A stretch of 40,529 nucleotides of DNA, from the NCBI GenBank assembly GCA_947630005.1, contig CANRGB010000013.1:1-40529 (forward strand). Reading direction: 5' to 3'. A program made the position numbers and the translations under genes. The notes below the pieces were generated by a model. That model was not told where the DNA came from, ran no database searches, and saw nothing but the letters and a program-made list of their open reading frames with translations. This document shows positions 24,703-34,334 of this stretch, in pieces (the stretch's first letter is position 1; each line of letters begins with the position of its first letter). The DNA is from an uncultured Lachnospiraceae bacterium. Its GTDB lineage: Bacteria > Bacillota > Clostridia > Lachnospirales > Lachnospiraceae.

Positions 24703-27204
24703 ATGGAGAAGCTTCTGGTTTTTATCATACTGCTGGAACTGATCCCGCTGACCTGCTTTTGTTTCAGAGACGCGGATATCATGAAGATTCTCACGCTGGC
24801 GGTGTCGGCGTTTCTGACGATATACGCGGTGGTCTCCGGGCTGTTTTTTACCCTGGATCAGTTCAGCTTTTTTCATGTGCTGGGCGCAATGGCGCTGTTT
24901 CTGGCTCCGTTTGCCCTGTACTGCGCCGTCCGGCTCGGAAAGGTATCGGGCTGGGCCGCGCCCTGTCCGTACGGGCAGTTTCTGGTTCTGGGGGCGCTGA
25001 TCCTCGCTTCTGTTTTTCTTTCTCATTCCAAATTTGAACTGTTCAGCGCGGGGCAGGATCAGGGACTGTATCAGGCGGAAGCGATTGAACTGTATATGGG
25101 TAATTTTGAAGTCGAGCATGATTTTGAAGAATATCAGATTCTGGAGAACGAAGAAGACAAAGAAGCGTATCGGGATATGCTCGGGAAAAGGATTGTGGGA
25201 TATTACCCTCTCGCCAACGGAGGAAACTATATGGAACCGTTCTCCGAGGACGAGCGGAAAAGCGATGTCTCCGGGATGTATCACGGCGTGCAGACCTTCC
25301 CGGCGCTGCTCGCCCTGGGAGGGAAGCTGTTCGGGCTTGAGAACATGACGCAGATGCAGACGGTCTTTCTGGTCTGTTCGGTGCTGCTGCTTTATTTTGC
25401 CCTGTGCGGGCTGGGGATTCCGCTGTGGGTCCGTCTGCCGGCGGCGCTGCTGTTTCTGCTTTCCCCGCTGACGCTGTGGGTGTCGAAGTCTTCCCTGACG
25501 GAAATGCTTCTTACGATGTTTATGGCGTCCTATCTGTTTTTGCTGACGGAAGGCAGTACGGGGATAAAACGGCTTCTGACGGCGGTTCCTCTGGTCGGCT
25601 TCGCGTTTGTGCATGTGTCTTTTCTGCTGCTGTATCCGGCCTTTGCCGGGATTCATCTGCTTTTGTATGTGAAAAGACATGCCCGGGAGTACCTGTCCGT
25701 GAACGTGCTCATGTCGGCGGGGCTGTGTCTTGGCTATTTTATGATGAGCCGGATCGCGCCGCAGTATTTTTACGATAACTGCGGGCGGCTGTATGTCGGC
25801 AGTCTGATCACCGCGGATAATTTTCTGATCTGGGTATGTTCGGGGTCGCTTTTTGCCTGTGCGGTATCGATGGCGCTGTCCGCCGTGAAGAAGACGGAAA
25901 AGATTGAGCGGGGCATCGAGGCTGTGCTTAGGTTTCTGCCCGCGCTTATTCTTCTGCTGCTGGGCGTCAGCCTCTGTTATTCTGTCATCGCGGGATATTT
26001 TATGGAACCGAATGAACAGTGGTTTTCCGCGTATTACGGCCAGGGATTCTGGGGCGCGTTTTCCCATTCCGCGCTGTACGCGTTCGCGATGGCGGAAGGG
26101 TTTGCTGTGTTTGCGGCTTTGGTGGCCGTGATGGTTGTCCGTCACCGGGTTTTCCTGGAGGATACCGCAAAGCTGAGCGTGTTTCTTCTGCTTGTCTACT
26201 GTGTTCTGTTCCAGTCGGCCTTTATCAGAAGAGAAGTCTTTTATTACTATTATTACAGCCGCTATCTCGTGTTTTATCTTCCGCTTGTATCGGCTGCCGC
26301 CGCGGTGGCTCTGAAACGGCTGGCGAATTCGAAAAAAAAGACCGCCGGGATGATCGTTCTGGTCTCATTTGGCTACATGCTGGCGTTCGACGCGCCGCTG
26401 CTGGCGGGGAAGGACGAGACTTATCTGGAGTGGGAGAATCTTCTGGATCTGAAAGAGGCGGTCCGGGAGGATTCCGCTGTGATCCTGGGAGACGGAGCGG
26501 CGAACCTTCTCGGGGCTCCGCTGCGCGCCCTGACCGGCGCGGCCATCTTTCCGGTTTTTGAGGACCCGGCCGGGGAGATTTCGCTGCTGCAGGACCACTA
26601 TTCCGGGGTATATTATATTCCGGATGAGCCGGGGCAGTTCCCGGACGGCCTTTCCGCGGCCCAGTTTGAGGTCCGGTACCGGGACAGATATCTGCGATGG
26701 GACGGGAGCACTCCGGACGGTCTGTTTCCGCTTAGATTCCCCAGTGTGGAGCGGCAGGTGGCGCTGTACCAGCTGAAATTCATAAGCAGGCTGGATCCGG
26801 CGCATATGACGGAGATCCCGGAAGGGGTCCTGGAAGGCTATTACGGACTGGAAGAAAAGCTGATCTGGACCGCGAAGGACAGCTCGGCCCTGATCTGCGA
26901 CGCCAGGATCCGGACAGAGGGACTGGAGCTGGAGCTTGTGCTTCCGGATGAGAACGCGGGCCGGGGACAGGGGAAATTTATCGAGGTGCTGGTCAGCGGA
27001 GAAAAAGCTGCCGAAATCTCAGCCGCGTCTGCCGGGCGAAAACGGGTGTTCCTGAAACCGGAAGAACTTCCGGAGCCGGATGAGAACGGCGCCTACCGCG
27101 TTGAACTGCATTGTCCGGACAGCTTTGTTCCCGCCCGGATCGGCATGAACGCGGACGAGAGGGAGCTTGCGGTTCAGGTCCGCTATATAGGACGGATCCG
27201 GTGA
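24703..27204 (+). CDS. GT-C-type membrane glycosyltransferase (PMT/ArnT-like)
   Basis: This 833-residue protein has about 12 membrane helices in residues 1-560 and a soluble C-terminal region of about 270 residues. In the first large extracytoplasmic loop it has GQDQGLYQAEAIELY (117-131), whose acidic residue fits the catalytic Asp of GT-C enzymes. HGVQTFPALLALGG (194-207) and WVSKSSLTEMLL (259-270, with Glu267) are further family-like sites. Such enzymes take sugars from polyprenyl-phosphate on the outside of the membrane and pass them to an exported glycan or protein. The next two genes encode the likely maker and flipper of that lipid-linked sugar. The fold assignment is fairly confident; acceptor and sugar are not known. 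Confidence 0.75.
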   Translation: MEKLLVFIILLELIPLTCFCFRDADIMKILTLAVSAFLTIYAVVSGLFFTLDQFSFFHVLGAMALFLAPFALYCAVRLGKVSGWAAPCPYGQFLVLGALILASVFLSHSKFELFSAGQDQGLYQAEAIELYMGNFEVEHDFEEYQILENEEDKEAYRDMLGKRIVGYYPLANGGNYMEPFSEDERKSDVSGMYHGVQTFPALLALGGKLFGLENMTQMQTVFLVCSVLLLYFALCGLGIPLWVRLPAALLFLLSPLTLWVSKSSLTEMLLTMFMASYLFLLTEGSTGIKRLLTAVPLVGFAFVHVSFLLLYPAFAGIHLLLYVKRHAREYLSVNVLMSAGLCLGYFMMSRIAPQYFYDNCGRLYVGSLITADNFLIWVCSGSLFACAVSMALSAVKKTEKIERGIEAVLRFLPALILLLLGVSLCYSVIAGYFMEPNEQWFSAYYGQGFWGAFSHSALYAFAMAEGFAVFAALVAVMVVRHRVFLEDTAKLSVFLLLVYCVLFQSAFIRREVFYYYYYSRYLVFYLPLVSAAAAVALKRLANSKKKTAGMIVLVSFGYMLAFDAPLLAGKDETYLEWENLLDLKEAVREDSAVILGDGAANLLGAPLRALTGAAIFPVFEDPAGEISLLQDHYSGVYYIPDEPGQFPDGLSAAQFEVRYRDRYLRWDGSTPDGLFPLRFPSVERQVALYQLKFISRLDPAHMTEIPEGVLEGYYGLEEKLIWTAKDSSALICDARIRTEGLELELVLPDENAGRGQGKFIEVLVSGEKAAEISAASAGRKRVFLKPEELPEPDENGAYRVELHCPDSFVPARIGMNADERELAVQVRYIGRIR

Positions 27205-27292
27205 CATTTGCAAACGGAGTTTCAGAGGAAAACCGGCGGGATATCTGCGCGGAAATTTACGGTCGGACGGAAAGTCCGGGAAAGGATGAACG

Positions 27293-28255
27293 ATGAAGCT
27301 GATCATTCAGATTCCCTGCTACAATGAGGAAGAGACGCTTGAAATCGCTTTGAACGAGCTTCCCAGGCAGATCGAGGGGATTGATGAGATTGAATATCTG
27401 ATCATTAATGACGGGAGTCAGGACGGCACGGTGGCGGCGGCCAGAAGATGGGGCGTACACTATGTGGTCAATTTTAAGAAGAACAAAGGGCTGGCGAGGG
27501 GATTCATGGCCGGTCTGGACGCCTGCCTGAAAAACGGGGCGGACATTATTGTGAATACAGACGCCGATAACCAGTACTGCGGGCAGGATATCGAGAAGCT
27601 TGTGCGGCCGATCCTGGAGGGGAAGGCGGATATTGTGATCGGGGCGCGCCCGATCGACCAGACGGAGCACTTTTCTCCGCTGAAGAAAAAACTGCAGCAT
27701 TTCGGGAGCTGGGTCGTCAGGAAGGCCTCCCGGACGGATATCCCGGACGCGCCGAGCGGATTCCGCGCTTACAGCCGGGAGGCGGCGATGCGCCTGAATG
27801 TGACGAATGAGTACACGTATACGCTGGAGACGATCGTGCAGGCGGGCAGGGAAAAGATCCCGATGATCTCGGTTCCGATCCGGACAAACGCGGAGCTGCG
27901 CCCTTCCAGGCTGTTCGGCAGCATGTTCGGCTATGTGAAAAAATCGATGCTCACGATCGTGCGGGCCTTTATGATGTACCGGCCGCTGCAGTTTTTCAGC
28001 GTTATCGGGCTTGTCCTGTTTCTGGCAGGGACCGCGGTCGGGATAAGGTTCCTGGTTCTTTTCGCCGCGGGAGACGGGATGGGACACGTGCAGTCCCTGA
28101 TCCTTTCCAGCATGCTGATCATCCTCGGGGTGATGACCTTTATTGTCGGTCTGCAGGCGGACATCATCGCCGCGAACCGGAAGATACTGGAGGATATTCA
28201 GTATCATGTCAGAAAGCTTGAATACGACAGGGAAGCGGGGAAAGATGAAGGATAA
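27293..28255 (+). CDS. GtrB/DPM1-like polyprenyl-phosphate glycosyltransferase (GT2)
   Basis: This GT2 enzyme, likely to transfer a sugar from a nucleotide to undecaprenyl phosphate, has 320 residues. The GT-A domain has IPCYNEEETL at the N-terminus, the INDGSQDGT nucleotide site (38-46), the TDADNQY metal site (89-95) and the DAPSGFRAYSRE stretch characteristic of DPM/GtrB enzymes. Two C-terminal membrane helices (about 237-260 and 270-293) fit the GtrB type. GGGAAAGG precedes the ATG. Its 3' end overlaps the next gene by 11 bp. With the GT-C enzyme before it and the membrane protein after it, it forms a plausible three-part external glycosylation unit. Confidence 0.87.
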   Translation: MKLIIQIPCYNEEETLEIALNELPRQIEGIDEIEYLIINDGSQDGTVAAARRWGVHYVVNFKKNKGLARGFMAGLDACLKNGADIIVNTDADNQYCGQDIEKLVRPILEGKADIVIGARPIDQTEHFSPLKKKLQHFGSWVVRKASRTDIPDAPSGFRAYSREAAMRLNVTNEYTYTLETIVQAGREKIPMISVPIRTNAELRPSRLFGSMFGYVKKSMLTIVRAFMMYRPLQFFSVIGLVLFLAGTAVGIRFLVLFAAGDGMGHVQSLILSSMLIILGVMTFIVGLQADIIAANRKILEDIQYHVRKLEYDREAGKDEG

Positions 28256-29204
28256 AAAGAAACTGCTGAAACGGGCGGGCAATCTGCTGACGGTTCTTGC
28301 GATTCTGCTGATCGTCCGGAAGATGGCCGCTCTGGATATCGATTACAGCGCTCTCGGCAATGCCCGGAGCCTGATCTGGATGGCGGTGATCGCCTTGCTG
28401 TACGGCCTGCTTGTTCTCGCGAGCGGCTGGCCGTGGGGGATCTATGTCCGCATGCTCACGGGGGCGCGCCTTCCATACCCCGCGGTGGCGTTCGTCATGA
28501 CGAAGGCGAACCTGCTGAAATACCTGCCGGGAAACGTTTTCCAGTATGTGGGGAGAAATGAACTGGCGGTTCGGGAGAATCTGAAGCACAGCGACGTCGG
28601 GCTTGCCACGGTTTTTGAGATCCTGACGCAGCTTACGGCCGCGGGCGCGCTGGGCTGTCTCTTTTATTTCAAAGGCTTCGTAAAGATTCTGCGGGAATTC
28701 GGCAGTCTGGCCGGACCCGCGCAGTTTGTCATTTACGGGGTCCTGCTTCTTGCGGCGGCCGGCGCGCTGCTGTTTCTGGTGCGGAAGAAACGGGATCTGA
28801 TCCGGAGATATCTCGGGATTCTGGCGGACCGGAAAAACCGGACGGTTTTTCTGAAAGGCTTCCTGTTCTATGTCATGTACACGCTGGTCAACGCGGGGCT
28901 TTATACGGCGACGCTCATTCTGGTGCTGCGGATGCAGCCGGAGGCGGCCGGCGTGTTCGGACTCGTCGGGGCGTTTATCCTGGCTTGGATCGCCGGGTTT
29001 GTCGTCCTTGGAGCGCCCGGGGGCATAGGGATCCGGGAGCTCGTCATGACGTTTCTTGTGCCGCAAGGCGCCGATCTGCAGCTGATCCTGCTGGGACTGG
29101 TGGTATACCGCCTGATCAGCATATCCGGCGACGTCCTCGGGTTTGGATTCGGCTGCCTTTTGTATAAAAAATCTGGAAAACATCAGGAAGGAGATCCGAT
29201 ATGA
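28245..29204 (+). CDS. UPF0104/LPG-synthase-TM family membrane protein, possible lipid-sugar flippase
   Basis: This integral membrane protein of 319 residues has about eight helices. The family marks KYLPGNVFQYVGR (92-104) and GAPGGIGIREL near residue 265 place it with the UPF0104 group. That group includes AglD-linked and MprF-type flippase domains and is often encoded beside GtrB-like enzymes. The ATG at 28245 overlaps the GT2 stop by 11 bp; a longer open frame from 28143 lies wholly in the GT2 gene and is rejected. A role in moving the polyprenyl-phosphate-linked sugar across the membrane is inferred from context. The stop overlaps the manC start as ATGA. Confidence 0.78.
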   Translation: MKDKKKLLKRAGNLLTVLAILLIVRKMAALDIDYSALGNARSLIWMAVIALLYGLLVLASGWPWGIYVRMLTGARLPYPAVAFVMTKANLLKYLPGNVFQYVGRNELAVRENLKHSDVGLATVFEILTQLTAAGALGCLFYFKGFVKILREFGSLAGPAQFVIYGVLLLAAAGALLFLVRKKRDLIRRYLGILADRKNRTVFLKGFLFYVMYTLVNAGLYTATLILVLRMQPEAAGVFGLVGAFILAWIAGFVVLGAPGGIGIRELVMTFLVPQGADLQLILLGLVVYRLISISGDVLGFGFGCLLYKKSGKHQEGDPI

Positions 29205-30271
29205 AAAAAACAGCCCTTATCATGGCAGGCGGCCGCGGAGAACGTTTCTGGCCGCGCAGCCGCAGGACCATGCCGAAACAGTTTCTCTCGCTGACGGACG
29301 ACGGCAGAACGATGATCCAGCTCACCGTGGAGCGCATCCGCCCGCTTGTGGATCCCGCGGACGTCTATATCGCGACGAACCGGGATTACCGCGAGCTGGT
29401 CGCCGCACAGCTTCCGGAGATTCCCCCGGAAAACATTCTCTGTGAGCCGGTCGGCCGCAATACGGCTCCCTGCATCGGACTTGGGGCCGTCCATATCGCA
29501 AAAAAATATGAGGACGCCGTCATGTATGTGCTGCCGTCGGATCATCTGATCAAGTTCAACAACATGTTTCTCAATGTTCTGCGGGATGCCGGGGAGATCG
29601 CCGAAAAGGGAGAAAATCTGGTGACGATCGGAATTACGCCGGATTATCCGGAGACGGGATACGGCTATATCAAGTTCCACCCGGACCGGACGGAGGGCCG
29701 CGCCTACGCGGTGGAGCGCTTTGTGGAGAAGCCGAGTCTCGAGGTGGCGAAGGAGTATATCGCGACGGAGGAATATCTCTGGAACAGCGGCATGTTCACC
29801 TGGAAGGTATCTTCCATCCTGAAAAATATACAGCTGTTCATGCCGGATACGTATAACCGGCTGATGAAGATCAGCGAAGCCGCCGGAACCGGCGAGGAGG
29901 AGATGGTTCTGGAGCGGGAGTTCCGCGCGATGCAGTCCCAGTCCGTTGATTACGGGATCATGGAGAAGGCGAAAAACATTTACATTCTTCCCGGAACGTT
30001 CGGGTGGGACGACGTGGGATCCTGGCTGGCGGTGGAGCGCATCAGGCGGTCCAATGAGTCCGGAAACGTGGTGAGCGGCAACATCATCACGATCGACACG
30101 CACAACTGCATTATCCAGGGGGAAGGAAAACTGATCGCCGCGGTAGGCCTTGACGATATGATCATTGTGGATACGGAGGACGCCACGCTGATCTGCGCGA
30201 AGGACAGTGCCGGCGACATCAAAAAGGTGCTTGAGAACCTGAAGATATGCAACCGCGATGAATATATCTGA
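29201..30271 (+). CDS. manC: Mannose-1-phosphate guanylyltransferase (short ManC)
   Basis: It makes GDP-mannose from GTP and mannose-1-phosphate in the cytoplasm. The 356-residue protein carries an intact nucleotidyltransferase signature GGRGERFWPRS (10-20) with PKQFLSL. It also has CEPVGRNTAPCIGLG, LPSDHLI and FVEKPS, then FGWDDVGSWLAVERI. It lacks the C-terminal cupin isomerase domain of the long ManC/AlgA type. Translation is coupled to the preceding gene by ATGA. Compared with the ManC-like domain at 34335 it keeps every signature residue, so it is probably the working enzyme of the cluster. Its product feeds gmd. Confidence 0.93.
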   Translation: MKKTALIMAGGRGERFWPRSRRTMPKQFLSLTDDGRTMIQLTVERIRPLVDPADVYIATNRDYRELVAAQLPEIPPENILCEPVGRNTAPCIGLGAVHIAKKYEDAVMYVLPSDHLIKFNNMFLNVLRDAGEIAEKGENLVTIGITPDYPETGYGYIKFHPDRTEGRAYAVERFVEKPSLEVAKEYIATEEYLWNSGMFTWKVSSILKNIQLFMPDTYNRLMKISEAAGTGEEEMVLEREFRAMQSQSVDYGIMEKAKNIYILPGTFGWDDVGSWLAVERIRRSNESGNVVSGNIITIDTHNCIIQGEGKLIAAVGLDDMIIVDTEDATLICAKDSAGDIKKVLENLKICNRDEYI

Positions 30272-30279
30272 TTTGCGCG

Positions 30280-30330
30280 TTGCCCGGACAGGAAAAAAAT
30301 GGTATACTGTAACGGATCGCGCGGCGATCC
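30280..30330 (+). promoter_or_regulatory. gmd promoter with a perfect palindrome at the transcription start
   Basis: TTGCCC (30280-30285) and TATACT (30303-30308) are 17 bp apart, and a TG at 30300-30301 gives an extended -10. Five bases later lies the perfect 17-bp inverted repeat GGATCGC-gcg-GCGATCC (30314-30330), covering the expected start site. It could be a repressor operator or a 5'-terminal mRNA hairpin. Confidence 0.6.
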
Positions 30331-30348
30331 AAATGGAGCGGAAAATAA

Positions 30349-31392
<1,044 letters not shown>

Positions 31393-31419
31393 GAGAAGGG
31401 AAACGGGTCTGTTGCGCAG

Positions 31420-31495
31420 GCGGTCTTTCGGAACCGCTTTCGCGGCAGGCCTCGTTTGCTGTGAAAGCCCGCGCTTTTGCGCCGGGTGCGCAAAA
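31420..31495 (+). other. Stem-loops between gmd and rmd
   Basis: The 180-bp gap 31393-31572 contains a short hairpin GCGGT...ACCGC (31420-31437) followed by TTT. It also contains a perfect 8-bp stem TTTTGCGC-cgggt-GCGCAAAA (31475-31495). Neither has a clear T-run, so at most partial termination or mRNA processing is expected. No promoter is evident. Confidence 0.3.
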
Positions 31496-31572
31496 AACGT
31501 GGCGCGAGGCGGTGTTTTCCAGCCGCATTTTCCGCGCATCCGCAGGGCATAAATGTTAAGAAAGGAAAGGCT

Positions 31573-32520
31573 ATGAAGAAGGCATTGATTATCGGGGGAG
31601 CGGGGTTTGTCGGCGGTTATCTGATCCGCCAGCTGAAAAAGGACGGATGCCAGATCGCGGTCACAAAGATGCCGCAGGAGTCGATTCCGGGGGACGGGTT
31701 CGAGGTGCTGGATCTGGATATCCTGGACGGACCCGCGGTGAAAGAACTGCTGGAGCAGGTACGCCCGGACTATATTTTCCACCTTGCGGCCCAGAGCTCG
31801 GTCTATCTGTCCTGGAAAAATCCGGGACTTACGATCGACGTAAACGTCAAGGGAAGTGTGAATGTGCTGGACGCGGTCCGCGCGCTCTCTTACAGGCCGC
31901 GGATCCTTCTGATCGGCTCCGGGGAGGAGTACGGACATATTCTGCCGGGTGAGACGCCGATCTCCGAGCAGAACATGGTGCGTCCCGGAAACATCTACGC
32001 GGCCACCAAGGTATGCCAGAACCTGATCGGAAAGATTTACGCGGACGCCTACGGGATGGAGATCCTGTCCGTGCGCGCGTTTAATCATATCGGGCCGACG
32101 CAGGCGCCGGTATTTGTCGTGGCGGATTTCTGCAGGCAGGCGGCGGAGATCGAGGCGGGAAAGAGGGAGCCGGTCATCCGCGTCGGAAATCTCGGGGCGA
32201 AGAGGGATTTCACGGATGTGCGCGACGTGGTGCGCGCGTACAGCCTTCTGATGCGGTATGGGACGCCCGGTGAGACGTATAATGTCGGGAGCGGCAGAGC
32301 CGTTGAGATCCGGGAGATTCTGGACCGGATTCTGGCGCTGACGAAGGCGGATATTGCCGTGGAGGTGGATCCGGAAAAGCTGCGCCCCGTGGACGTGCCG
32401 ATTATTGAGGCGGACACCTCGAAGCTGGTAAGCTGTACCGGATGGAGCAGGGAGATTCCGCTGGAGCAGACGCTGCAGGAGACGCTGGATTACTGGCGCG
32501 GGAAAGTAAAGGAGAACTGA
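31573..32520 (+). CDS. rmd: GDP-6-deoxy-4-keto-D-mannose reductase (GDP-D-rhamnose synthesis)
   Basis: It reduces the Gmd product at C4 to give GDP-D-rhamnose. The 315-residue extended SDR protein has GGAGFVGG at 8-15, IFHLAAQSSV, GSGEEYG (115-121) and catalytic Tyr142/Lys146 (YAATK). NHIGPTQ (171-177) and GAKRDFTDVRDVVRAY closely match the Rmd group. GDP-L-fucose synthase (Fcl) has a different pattern, so fucose is less likely. AAAGGAAAGG precedes the ATG; the longer frame from 31477 has no RBS. Four bases or fewer link it to the next gene. The Rmd call rests on remembered family motifs, and a related C4 reductase cannot be excluded. Confidence 0.82.
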   Translation: MKKALIIGGAGFVGGYLIRQLKKDGCQIAVTKMPQESIPGDGFEVLDLDILDGPAVKELLEQVRPDYIFHLAAQSSVYLSWKNPGLTIDVNVKGSVNVLDAVRALSYRPRILLIGSGEEYGHILPGETPISEQNMVRPGNIYAATKVCQNLIGKIYADAYGMEILSVRAFNHIGPTQAPVFVVADFCRQAAEIEAGKREPVIRVGNLGAKRDFTDVRDVVRAYSLLMRYGTPGETYNVGSGRAVEIREILDRILALTKADIAVEVDPEKLRPVDVPIIEADTSKLVSCTGWSREIPLEQTLQETLDYWRGKVKEN

Positions 32521-32521
32521 A

Positions 32522-34252
32522 ATGGATTACAAAGAGAGATACGAATACTGGTGTACCGATGCCTATTTCGATGAGAAGACGAAAGCTGAGCTGAGAGAAA
32601 TTGCCGGAGATGAGGCGGAGATTGAGGATCGTTTTTACCGGGATCTGTCGTTTGGAACGGGCGGACTGCGCGGCGTGATCGGCGCGGGGACGAACCGCAT
32701 GAATATTTATACGGTGCGCAGGGCATCGCAGGGACTCGCCAACTTTATCCGGAAAGAAGGCGGGCAGAAAAAAGGGGTGGCGATTGCCTTTGATTCCCGC
32801 CGCATGTCGCCGGAATTTGCCGACGAGGCGGCTTTGTGCCTGGCGGCGAACGGGATCAGGGCGTATGTTTTTGACTCGCTCCGGCCCACTCCGGAACTGT
32901 CCTTTGCGCTGCGGACGCTCGGCTGCATCGCGGGCATCGTGATCACGGCGAGCCATAATCCGCCGGAGTACAACGGCTACAAAGTGTACTGGGAAGACGG
33001 CGCGCAGATCACTTATCCGAAAGACAAGGAGATCATTGCGGAAGTGAACCGCGTGACGGATTACGCGTCCGTAAAGACGATGAAGAAGGAGGACGCCAAG
33101 GCGGCGGGACTGTATCAGGTGATCGGCGCCGGGATCGACGACCAGTATATCGCGGAGCTGAAAAAGCTGATCATTCATCCGGAGGTCATCCGAGAGGCCG
33201 CGGACGGGATCAGGATCGTATATACGCCGCTTCACGGGACGGGCAATCTTCCGGTCCGGCGCGTGCTGAAAGAGCTGGGCTTCCGGAACGTTTATGTTGT
33301 TCCTCAGCAGGAGAAGCCGGACGGTGATTTCCCGACAGTTTCCTATCCGAATCCGGAGGATCCGAAAGCGTTTGCGCTCGCGCTCGCGCTTGCGAAAGAA
33401 GTGGACGCGGATCTCGTGCTTGCGACGGATCCGGATGCGGACCGCCTCGGTGTGTACGCAAAGGACAGCGCGACGGGCGAATATATGCCGTTTACCGGAA
33501 ACATGTCCGGGATGGTGATCGCGGAATATATTCTCGCGAGAAAAAAGGAGAACGGGACGCTTCCCGCGAACGGAGCTCTGGTCAAGACGATCGTGACCAC
33601 CGACATGGCGGACGCGGCCGCACGGGAATATCAGGTGAAGCTGATCGAAGTGCTGACCGGATTCAAATACATCGGAGAGCAGATCAAATTTTTTGAGCAG
33701 CAGCATACGTATGAATATCTTTTCGGCATGGAGGAAAGCTATGGCTGTCTCGTCGGCACGCACGCGCGCGATAAGGACGCCGTCGCCGCCGTGATGGCCC
33801 TGTGCGAGGCGGCCGCCTGGTACAGGAGGCAGGGGAAGACGCTCTGGGATCAGATGATCCGCCTGTACGAGACGTACGGATATTTCCGCGAGGGTCTGGA
33901 GTCGGTCACTCTGAAAGGGATTGACGGCGGACAGCGGATACAGAAAATGATGGACGATATGCGCGCCAAACAGCCGGATGAGCTTGGCGGGCTGAAGGTT
34001 CTGGAGTTCCGCGATTACGACGCGGGCACGATAAAGAATCTGCGGACCGGAGAAGTGACCGCTTCCGGGCTTCCGAAATCAAACGTGCTGTATTTTAAGC
34101 TGGAGAATGATTCGTGGTGCTGCGCGCGGCCGTCTGGGACGGAACCCAAGATCAAATTCTATATGGGCGTGAAGGGAAAGAGCCTGGAGGACTCTCAGGT
34201 GAGGCTCGAACAGCTCCGGAACGCGCTTCTTACGTTCGCGCGGATCGGGTAA
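32522..34252 (+). CDS. Phosphoglucomutase/phosphomannomutase (alpha-D-phosphohexomutase)
   Basis: This enzyme interconverts hexose 6- and 1-phosphates, and so can supply mannose-1-P for GDP-mannose and glucose-1-P for dTDP-rhamnose. It is 576 residues, the size of the long PgcA/PGM2-like group. The active site is TASHNPPEYNG with Ser144, the metal loop DPDADRLG, the sugar loop GMEESYGC, and the phosphate loop RPSGTEPKIKFY near the C-terminus. The N-terminal LSFGTGGLRG is typical of this subgroup. It starts one base after the rmd stop. Whether it prefers mannose or glucose is not decidable; its place in the GDP-mannose run suggests a role there. Confidence 0.92.
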   Translation: MDYKERYEYWCTDAYFDEKTKAELREIAGDEAEIEDRFYRDLSFGTGGLRGVIGAGTNRMNIYTVRRASQGLANFIRKEGGQKKGVAIAFDSRRMSPEFADEAALCLAANGIRAYVFDSLRPTPELSFALRTLGCIAGIVITASHNPPEYNGYKVYWEDGAQITYPKDKEIIAEVNRVTDYASVKTMKKEDAKAAGLYQVIGAGIDDQYIAELKKLIIHPEVIREAADGIRIVYTPLHGTGNLPVRRVLKELGFRNVYVVPQQEKPDGDFPTVSYPNPEDPKAFALALALAKEVDADLVLATDPDADRLGVYAKDSATGEYMPFTGNMSGMVIAEYILARKKENGTLPANGALVKTIVTTDMADAAAREYQVKLIEVLTGFKYIGEQIKFFEQQHTYEYLFGMEESYGCLVGTHARDKDAVAAVMALCEAAAWYRRQGKTLWDQMIRLYETYGYFREGLESVTLKGIDGGQRIQKMMDDMRAKQPDELGGLKVLEFRDYDAGTIKNLRTGEVTASGLPKSNVLYFKLENDSWCCARPSGTEPKIKFYMGVKGKSLEDSQVRLEQLRNALLTFARIG

Positions 34253-34266
34253 GATACGCGGCGCGC

Positions 34267-34290
34267 CCGTTCCTGCAAAACCCGGAACGG
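34267..34290 (+). other. Hairpin before the three-domain ManC/PMI gene
   Basis: A perfect 7-bp stem, CCGTTCC (34267-34273) with GGAACGG (34284-34290), encloses a 10-nt loop. No T-run follows, so it is not a classical terminator. It may be an mRNA processing or stabilising element. Confidence 0.3.
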
Positions 34291-34334
34291 ACCCAAAAAC
34301 GGCACAGACCGAACAGGATAAAGGAGTATTGCGG

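Noticed and set aside
28143-28244. Upstream extension of the UPF0104 membrane protein
   Set aside because: It lies wholly inside the GT2 gene in another frame. The start at 28245 gives a normal family N-terminus.
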